From NCBI GenBank assembly GCA_960531495.1, contig OY482848.1, forward strand, positions 25,477,256 through 25,541,255: DNA of 64,000 nt, written 5' to 3'. Within the stretch, counting starts at the first letter, position 1, and every line of letters starts with the position of its first letter. Origin of the DNA: Zeus faber. Its lineage: Eukaryota > Chordata > Actinopteri > Zeiformes > Zeidae. Below, one piece after another: positions 56,721 to 64,000 of this stretch. A program made the translations under genes and the position numbers. The notes under the pieces are model-generated. The model was given only the letters and a program-made list of their open reading frames with translations. It had not been told where the DNA came from and made no database searches.

Positions 56721-56908
56721 GAGGAAGCCTCTCGACAGAAATCATATGAAGCCATGTATTGGCCAGGCGCCAGGAGCGTCGGAGCGGTTGTCCATCAAAT
56801 GTGTTCAAAGAAAACAAGATCATTCTTTATTTAAATGTGTGAATTAATCAACGTATATTACTGTCATGGGGAATTCGAGGCTCGATTATACTAGACAAAC
56901 AAAAACAC

Positions 56909-56952
<44 letters not shown>

Positions 56953-58210
56953 TGTTGAATGCGAAAAATATACAAGATATATAAAATGTAGGATCTCTCT
57001 TGCCAATGGCATCGTGGGAAATTGGTGACTGGAGTTATCAAAAAAAAAAAGGAGGGTTAAATATGAGAAAAAATAAATAACATCTCAGTTATGACTTGAA
57101 AAACACATGAAGCAGAATAAAGTTGTTCCCGTGTCAATTATAAGATGAACAAATATGTGCAGCTTGAACTGCATCGCATCATGTAAACTTACAATACTCT
57201 CATCACGCACCGGTTTTTAACGCTGTCTGCAAGGAGGTACTGGCACATAAATAAGGACCATAACGTCATCCTTTGTGGTTTAGTACCACGAGGTGGCGCT
57301 ATGCTCCAGCTGTCTCGTTGCAAGCCGACGGGAGTGTCATCTAAAAAAAACAGTTTGTCAAATGGGGGTACTGCAGGGGTACTGCAGGGGGTACTCTGAC
57401 ATTTAAAAAAAACTGTTAATATATATTGGTTTTATATAATGTTAAAAAAAACAAACACCTAGTACATAATTTATGTCATTTTTTATTTTTTTTTTATCTC
57501 CCAATGCCAGTGAAGGGGGGTACTCAGTTGAAAGATATTTTCGAGGGTTCGAGGGTTTCGGTTTTCCAAGATTCATACATTCATACCTCCAGTACCAAAC
57601 AATAAAATGTAAAGTGTAGTGTTGGAAACGGTGCTTGTTGTCAGGTACCACACTTGATTAAGCCCCTTCATTCATACTAAGACGAAATCCCCAGTTCCTT
57701 AACTGGGGGCTTTGCAGTGACTAATAAACCCCTGATATCAAATGACACCTTCAATTATAATTTTCAACCTGAGCGGTGATTACTCTGCCTCCCATTCAGC
57801 ACTTTTCTCGCAGAATTAGATTAGGTTACCCTTGGGGCTCTCATTGAATGGACATTCCTGACAAGCCTCTCAATGCCTGTAACCACCCTGGCTGTCTGCC
57901 CCTGCTGCCGCCTGCCTCCTTTGCTGGAGGGTTCAGTCTAAATGGAACGAGTCGTACCTGTATGACCCTGTCATTTTCCCCAGTTTCACCAATATTACAG
58001 TATGAAGAAAGACCACCAACACCATGCACTCTTAATATCTGGAAGGCTACTTGAAGGTCACCTTTTTGAACCAAGGCCAGGCCCAGCAGTGTACATGGCT
58101 AGACAACATGTGAAGAAACAGCTATTATTATATATTATAGTACAACTATTTTGTTGCAGTAACATCCAGTTTGTTAACTTGTGTCAAGATTGTAAAAGTT
58201 GTAATTCATT
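56721..58210. other. Intergenic, keap1b to s1pr5
   Basis: No gene was seen. There is an (AT)n tract at 56913-56950 and a CTCF-like CCACGAGGTGGCGCTA at 57286-57301; the rest is AT-rich with homopolymers. Confidence 0.5.
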
Positions 58211-58218
58211 GGAATATA

Positions 58219-58354
58219 GATTATGTCCGACACATTTGAGAATTCTGCAAGTTCATTTGTTTAACATTATTCATGCAGGCAGCCAAGATTATGTCCGACA
58301 CATTTGAGCATTCTGCAAGTTAATTTGTTTAACATTATTCATGCAGGCAGCCAG
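58219..58354. repeat. Tandem duplication of a 68-bp unit
   Basis: Two adjacent copies (58219-58286 and 58287-58354) of a unit starting GATTATGTCCGACACATTTG and ending GCAGGCAGCCA or a close form, with only a few substitutions between them. No coding capacity. Confidence 0.9.
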
Positions 58355-58969
58355 AAGTGGCATAACATATTTCCTTTATTTAATCCGGAATCGCTTTGTG
58401 TGTAAACAATCCTTTGAGAAGTTGATAACAAGTTGCTTTATGTGCTGTCCTTGCACATTGCCAAAGTAAATGTGTCCCCACACACCATTTGTCACTTCAG
58501 TTTTAGGGCCATAGCAATTGAAGTTTCGAAGAGCCCGTGTTCCTTACACTTAATGTATATACAGGATCCAAAATGACAAAAGGCATGCTGCGGAGTGCTC
58601 CCTGAAGCACAACGAGGACCATCAATTTAGGCCTCCAGACCGGAAGAGGAAGAAATGTCCAACTCCGGGGATTTGCAAGGAAATTTTTCCTTTTACGTAT
58701 GTGGATTTGGTCCTTCTCCCCAGGCTCCAGTAACGTATCTGCACACAGCTGCTGCAGAGCAAGGTTCGAGCTTGACACACAGCTTTCCCACAGGAGTTGT
58801 TTGGTGTTCCACACCCATGACAAGTGCAGACAGTGGATCAAGGTCTTAGACCTTGGGTTAATGACTTTATTTATTTATTTATTATTATTTTTTTTTTTAA
58901 GGAAATAGGACATTGTGTGGTGTGGGAGAAACAATAAGAAATTTTGAAAACTTGTAGGAGAACGTTTCG

Positions 58970-59408
58970 TGTCACGATACAGTCTGGTGAACCCAAATGC
59001 AGGACACAGCAGAGGCTCAGGAGTAAGTGCAAGGATAAAGGGTTTATTGAAGAAGAAGCAGGGGTCAAAACCAGGGGATCAGTCAAAAGGCAAACTTATT
59101 GGCAGGGAACCAGGATCCAGGGAACCAGGCCGGGAATACCATGCAACAATCTGACTACCACAGAGTGAACGGGGAACAGGTTAAATACAAGAGGGGTGAC
59201 GAGGACGGTGAACACAGGTGGTGAGACTGCTGTATGGGGACAGGTGTGCAGTGGCAGGGATGAGGAACCAAAGACAGACTGAGGCAGCTAGAGAGGGACT
59301 ACGGGAGCTAGAGACAGACGGAGCTAGAGACAGACTGGGGGAGCTAGAGAGGGACAGAGGGCGCTAGAGAGGGACAGAATAACATAAAACAGGCACAGGA
59401 TCCTGACA
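58970..59408. mobile_element. Candidate non-autonomous DNA transposon with TGTCA ends
   Basis: The ends TGTCACGATAC (58970-58980) and GGATCCTGACA (59398-59408) are inverted repeats with 9 of 11 positions matching. The interior (AACCCAAATGCAGGACACAG, GGTTTATTGAAGAAGAAGCA, GGAACCAGG) resembles a widespread fish repeat family. It holds a purine-rich minisatellite of GAGCTAGAGA-type units at about 59285-59380. There is no transposase. The superfamily cannot be assigned by eye. Confidence 0.6.
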
Positions 59409-59499
59409 TTCTAGGCCAATGTTATTACCAGATGTGAAACGAGGGCTGACTTCCTGTGGTGGTTGCTTCAAGAACTGCTGTTTCACTCACCGATTGTTG

Positions 59500-59592
<93 letters not shown>
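59500..59592. repeat. (CA)n microsatellite
   Basis: About 93 bp of uninterrupted CA downstream of s1pr5. Confidence 0.97.
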
Positions 59593-59593
<1 letters not shown>

Positions 59594-59629
59594 TAAAATT
59601 AAACTCAGCAGTCTTTTACATAGCTTCTG

Positions 59630-61216
59630 AAATTATTTTTTTTTATTGCATTGATAAAGTCACGTGTGAAAAGAAACACTTTTCAATGTAAATGCACGTA
59701 ATGCAAAAAACACAACATTCTTTGAATTTACAAAAAGACATTGTGAAATACATCATCTACACAGAAAACCACTTAACTGTACAAAAACATTGTTTTAAAA
59801 GGTTTAAATCATAAAATTTGAAGGAAACAAATTACAAATGGAATTGTACATTGAACCTTGTAAGCTACCTATACATTTTATCTGAAAATAGATAAGAAGA
59901 TAGCAAAATAGTTTGTGTAATAACTCTGATGTGATACATATTTGCGTTGGTGTTTCGTTTTTTTTGTTTTTATTGTGCAATTTTATTTGGCATTATTGAG
60001 AGCAGGCTTGTTCTTGTCTCAGAGCAGCTGAGTGATGATTAGTCATTTATGAAACCGTATTTGAATGTTGAGAAATTATATCTAATCTTTCTAAAAGACA
60101 GGCAAGTTTCAGTGAGTCACTTATAATAAGGTGGCATGCCACAACAGAAGAAAATAAACCAAATGGTTTGATCAGTCTTTCAGTGTGTTGAATTAGACAA
60201 ATGCTAATGTTTCCATGACATACTTTGTCAAGGGTGGGAGTTGGGGGGCTGTGGTTTGACATGCTTGGAACTGAGAGTGAGCATTACAACTTTAACTTAT
60301 CAGTTGAATTAAAAGCACTTTCAGTTCACCACCTGTCATTTAAAAACTAGGGAATTTTGATTTCACTTCCCTCTTTCACCTCAATTGGACAGTATTCGGG
60401 GCCAAGCGTAACTTATTGTGTTTGCGTACAAAAACAGTCTGTCTCTCTCTCTCTCTTTCTCGTATACTTGGATTCACTCTTTCATCTTTGTGTACAGTAG
60501 ATAATGTACACAAAGATGGAAGAGTGTAGTGTGTAGTGGTAAAATACAGGTTATCCTCATGGCAAGATGGCACACCTCAGGCCTTTGAGCCAGCAAAAAC
60601 CAGATGTTCACATATGCAATATGTTGTCATCTTGGAGCTTTGTATGTCATACACAGTAAAAGCGGGCAAAGCGAGACATGTTCGCTCATCATAACAACAC
60701 AGTGCAGTAAGTTAGGAGAAAGCAGTCTAATTAACAATTAGTCACAATGGTCTTTGGCTTTACAGAAGTGAGTTTTCTTCCACGCTTTGACACAAAATGT
60801 AAGTGCCATAGCAGAGTTCAGTCCAGGATTCCCTTGCAAATCACTATGTCACTTCAGTGCAAACCACAACAGAAAATACCTACATACACAGGGGAGAGTC
60901 CCTTGGTTAATATATGAGACTTGCACACCTGGCCTGAAAGGTTCTACCCTGTCACGCAACCAAACCCTTTTGGTACAGTTTTATCGCGAAACCTGCGCGG
61001 CTCCATAATAGGGATTTGACTAAACCTGACGGTATTGAGTGCTTCTTTCAGATCCCATCCACCTTCTGCCTTCATGGAGGCTATAGTCAAATTTTGAGAA
61101 ACCCATAAGTACTTCCCTTTTACAGAGGGTTTGCTGAGTATGTTGCGTCCTGCACTCCACTCGGCGAGGAGCTCATCCACACACAATTCCGTTCTAGAAC
61201 ACGTCTGATAGAGTCC
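59630..61216 (-). other. Region downstream of s1pr5, probable 3' untranslated sequence
   Basis: AT-rich noncoding DNA follows the s1pr5 stop codon on the minus strand. Minus-strand AATAAA-like hexamers near 59643 and 59985 could end the transcript. A (CT)n run lies at 60441-60462. No other coding homology was recognised. Confidence 0.4.
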
Positions 61217-62482
61217 TCAGGACTTGAACAGTTTGGGGTATAGTGCCTTTATAGGGGAGGGGGTCGTGACATTGTTCCCTGAAGATACTGTGGTCTCCAA
61301 CCCCCCCTCCAGTTTCTGAGAGGCCACCTCTGTTTTGCTGAAACTGCACTCCAGGAACGGCATTCCAATCTTCTTCACCTGGCCGTCCCTTGTCATCAGA
61401 CACGGCCGACACAGCAACCTGAGGATCGCCCTCCTCATGTCCTTGCTGGTCAGAGTATAGATGATAGGGTTGAGCAGTGAGTTGACCATCGCCACCCCCA
61501 AGAAGTAATCGGCCTTGTAGAGGAGGCGGCAGCTGCGGTCGGTGCAGAAAAAGTCAAGGAGGAGAAGAAGGAAAAGTGGCAGCCAGCAGGCAATAAAGAC
61601 ACCCAGAACAATAGTGACTGTCTTGAGGAGGGCGATATACTTCTGCGACTTCCTGGCCAAGCCTTTCCGCAGGCTGCCGGACAGCCCCAGCCTCTGCCTC
61701 TGTGTGTTGACACGGACAATGCGGAAAACTCTGGCATAAAGGACCACAATCGCTAACAGCACCGCAATGAATACAGAAACACAGAAAAGTATGTAGCTCT
61801 TGGCATAGAGCGGGAGCACAGTTGAACATTGATCCAGCCTGTGCATGCAGTTCCATCCCAGAATCGGCAGGACACCCAGGAACCCTGCCAGGGCCCAACT
61901 CGCAGCGATCAATGCCAACATCCGCCCCCGCTTTGCCCCATGGTAGGGCCTCATGGTCACCATGGTGACATGACGCTCGATTGCAATCGCCAGCAAACTG
62001 ATAACAGAGGCAGCCAGCGTGATGAAGACCCCTCCCTCCCTCAGGAACCATACCAACGGTGTCAACTTCAAAGTGTTAGGACCGGACATGATGATGTTGG
62101 CCATGTAGGTGATCCCAGCCAGCAGGTCAGACAGAGTCAGGTTCCCCAGGAGGTAATACATGGGGAGGTGAAACTTTTTGTTCCTCCAGATAGCGAGGAG
62201 AACCACGGCATTCTCCAGGACAATAAGGAGACACACCACCAGGAAGGCAATGCCCTCTGGCTTGAGCCCCTCACGGTAGCGGTCCCTCTGCAGCTTGCCG
62301 GTGTAGTTGTAATGCTCCACAATGACCGCATTGTCCTGATACTCCCAAAAGAACTGCAGGCAGCTGGAAGAGGCGGGAGTTGCAGACAAGTTGGGTACGG
62401 ATGTGCTGGCAGGGGATGTCACTGCATTCATAGAGTAGGAGGCCTCCATAGTGCTGCTGGTGCTATTCTGTGTCCAGGTCAT
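61217..62482 (-). CDS. s1pr5: Sphingosine-1-phosphate receptor 5, single coding exon
   Basis: Class A GPCR for sphingosine-1-phosphate. Seven membrane helices are visible. The N-terminal landmark HYNYTGKLQRDRY carries an N-glycosylation site. Helix 3 ends in ERHVTM (the DRY position), the second loop has LGWNC and the Cys-Ser-Thr segment DQCSTVLPLYAKSY, helix 6 has CWLPLFLLLLLDFF and helix 7 NPIIYT. A Cys pair (CRPC) after helix 8 may be palmitoylated. VIVEHYNYTGKL and GPNTLKLTPLVWFLREGGVF match S1PR5 better than S1PR2. From Met at 62482 the protein has 421 aa (human 398). The frame is open further upstream to 62596, but splice-acceptor-like sequences around 62510-62540 suggest that part is intron or 5' untranslated. 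A downstream Met (12 codons later) is also possible. Whether this is the a or b copy is undecided. Confidence 0.9.
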   Translation of the reverse strand: MTWTQNSTSSTMEASYSMNAVTSPASTSVPNLSATPASSSCLQFFWEYQDNAVIVEHYNYTGKLQRDRYREGLKPEGIAFLVVCLLIVLENAVVLLAIWRNKKFHLPMYYLLGNLTLSDLLAGITYMANIIMSGPNTLKLTPLVWFLREGGVFITLAASVISLLAIAIERHVTMVTMRPYHGAKRGRMLALIAASWALAGFLGVLPILGWNCMHRLDQCSTVLPLYAKSYILFCVSVFIAVLLAIVVLYARVFRIVRVNTQRQRLGLSGSLRKGLARKSQKYIALLKTVTIVLGVFIACWLPLFLLLLLDFFCTDRSCRLLYKADYFLGVAMVNSLLNPIIYTLTSKDMRRAILRLLCRPCLMTRDGQVKKIGMPFLECSFSKTEVASQKLEGGLETTVSSGNNVTTPSPIKALYPKLFKS

Positions 62483-62619
62483 GGCTATAAAGTCATTGTT
62501 GTCATCATGCTTTTTGCTGTGTGGACATACAGCGTTCCTGAGGTGACCGGGAGGAATTACATGGAGTGAGAGTAATCCAATAGCTCTAAATGTCAAGAGT
62601 TTATGTGCTCTTTTTCACC

Positions 62620-64000
62620 AGAAGAGGGCACTCTTGATCTCTGCTCGCAGGGGTCAGAAGGTCCAGGCGCTGGAAGAAGTGATGCGGTAGAGAGAGTTGA
62701 GAGTTACCAACAAGGAAGACAAATGACCACTGATGGTTGAACTGACAAAGAAGTGCAAACTTTTAAAGAGGTTTGTAAACGTATCTGATGGATATACTGA
62801 TTAAATCGACATCTGAATAAGCTTCCTCTTTTGCATATGCAAATTCTTGATTGAGTTTGTGGTAAGATCATACAGCAATGGCGCTTGAGGCAATAAGCCA
62901 GCGTAAATCAGCAAAGATTTTAATAGCTCAATAAGTCGTTAGACAAAAACATTGCCCTAGAAAGATGATTAAGATTGATCAATTTCAATCAGTTTGCCCC
63001 CATAAATGTACTTATGACGAGGAACAATATACAAAAAACGTATTTGTGCCTTATTTGTTGAGGCAGTGTGCCAATCACTAACAATATTAGACTCCCAGCA
63101 TCAAAGCATGTGTGTAATTTGGCACCCATGCAGGTTCCGTCGATGTCAGCATCGCTGCAGTGCTCTCACAGTAGTGGAGCGCTGCGTTTAAAGTATCACA
63201 CACATGCCAACAAGCTCCAAACACGAGCCTTCAAATCCAAACACCAAAACAGCATCTCTACGGTCGATGGCATCCACAGATGAATGCTCATACTGGGAGA
63301 GACGTCAGAGCCGGCGACTGATCTGTCCAAGAGCTTATTGTCATTTAAAAAGCCATTAGCAGTGATTAGGACGGCATTCCGTTATGTCTCGTCGCGCAAA
63401 GGAATTCCTTTTTGGGGCTGATTCGAGTCATGTGTTAACGTTTAACAAACGGTCTGAGGTCCTTCAAGTCGTTCAATCTGTTGCCCAGCATTTGGGAAAT
63501 GAACTTGAGATGCCCAAGTTTCCAAACACCACGGAATGCCAAGGTAAGCTGAAGAATGGATGATGGATTCAATCTGCACCATTGATAAAACTTGAAAGGA
63601 AATAGCGATTCAATGATGTGATGGAAATTGTAAAACTAAATCTGAAAGAACATAATTCTAGATATATTTGTGTGTGTGAATTATATTATTAATTTATAAA
63701 TGTATAAATGTATTATTTATTATTAATTATACAAACAAGGAATTTGACTATGGCTGTCAGTCACTCTATGTTCGTACAGATCATTCATTAAAATTATTTT
63801 TAAAAGTAACATTAGATTTTTTTTCTTACATTAACTAGTTATGATCTGTAATAAACACTAATGAAGAGTATGTTCTATGCATGTATGATACATCCAATAC
63901 AGTGGGTGGGTTGATTTCAAACGCAAAAGTGCAAATGCATAACCTCAGTTTTGGACTGTACATTGATTACTGTTAAGAATTATATATATCTTATAAATAA
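62620..64000. other. Upstream of s1pr5, no gene seen
   Basis: Apart from a CTCF-like CCAGAAGAGGGCAC at 62618-62631, I see no features. The sequence is AT-rich, more so after 63640, without recognisable coding homology; a noncoding s1pr5 exon may lie here but cannot be placed. Confidence 0.45.

Noticed and set aside
61829..62569. Long + strand open frame over s1pr5
   Set aside because: Antisense shadow of the GPCR exon; it has a biased composition and no recognisable domain.

Overview
The window is nuclear DNA from a vertebrate, almost certainly a teleost fish. The genes have many introns with GT-AG junctions, and intergenic DNA is rich in (TG/CA)n, (GATA)n and (ATT)n microsatellites. The proteins are clearly orthologous to vertebrate LDLR, AP1M2, CDKN2D, LRRC8E, KEAP1 and S1PR5. 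The KEAP1 protein keeps the position of human Cys273 but lacks Cys288, which fits the fish paralogue Keap1b. The species cannot be named from the sequence. In human these six genes all lie on 19p13.2, so this is a conserved synteny block.

Layout, left to right. (1) 1-2.6 kb: upstream DNA with a tRNA-derived SINE and an SREBP-type motif. (2) 2.7-14.7 kb, + strand: ldlra, an LDL receptor with seven LDL-A repeats, EGF repeats, a YWTD propeller, a Thr-rich stalk, one membrane segment and an NPVY tail. (3) 14.7-19.2 kb: microsatellite-rich intergenic DNA. (4) 19.4-25.9 kb, + strand: ap1m2, the mu subunit of the AP-1B clathrin adaptor, 12 exons and 424 aa. (5) 26.6-28.9 kb, + strand: cdkn2d, an INK4 ankyrin-repeat CDK4/6 inhibitor behind a CpG-rich promoter; its C-terminus is short. 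(6) 29-36 kb: no intact gene, but a non-LTR reverse-transcriptase fragment and a decayed intron-less copy of ZC3H11A on the - strand. (7) 36.1-41.6 kb, - strand: lrrc8e, a subunit of the volume-regulated anion channel, 808 aa. (8) 42.7-56.7 kb, - strand: keap1b, a BTB-BACK-Kelch adaptor for CUL3-dependent degradation of Nrf2, six coding exons and 627 aa, with a noncoding first exon at a CpG-rich promoter. (9) 56.7-61.2 kb: repeats and the downstream region of s1pr5. (10) 61.2-62.5 kb, - strand: s1pr5, a sphingosine-1-phosphate GPCR with a single coding exon. The last 1.5 kb shows no gene.

These genes are neighbours by ancestry and do not form an operon or pathway, although LDLR traffic uses clathrin adaptors of the AP family. 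I reconstructed exon structures by hand from reading frame, homology and splice sites. The coding lengths of ldlra (if the tentative exon 1 is right), ap1m2, lrrc8e and keap1b each sum to a multiple of three.

No new enzymatic or defence system is visible. The most interesting signals are regulatory or structural: a near-complete antioxidant response element in the keap1b promoter, a ~140 bp inverted repeat pair flanking the first two coding exons of keap1b, a perfect 21-bp palindrome of CAGGTA half-sites next to a CRE upstream of ap1m2, tandem CTCF-like sites at 33.7 kb, the short cdkn2d product, and the ZC3H11A retropseudogene.
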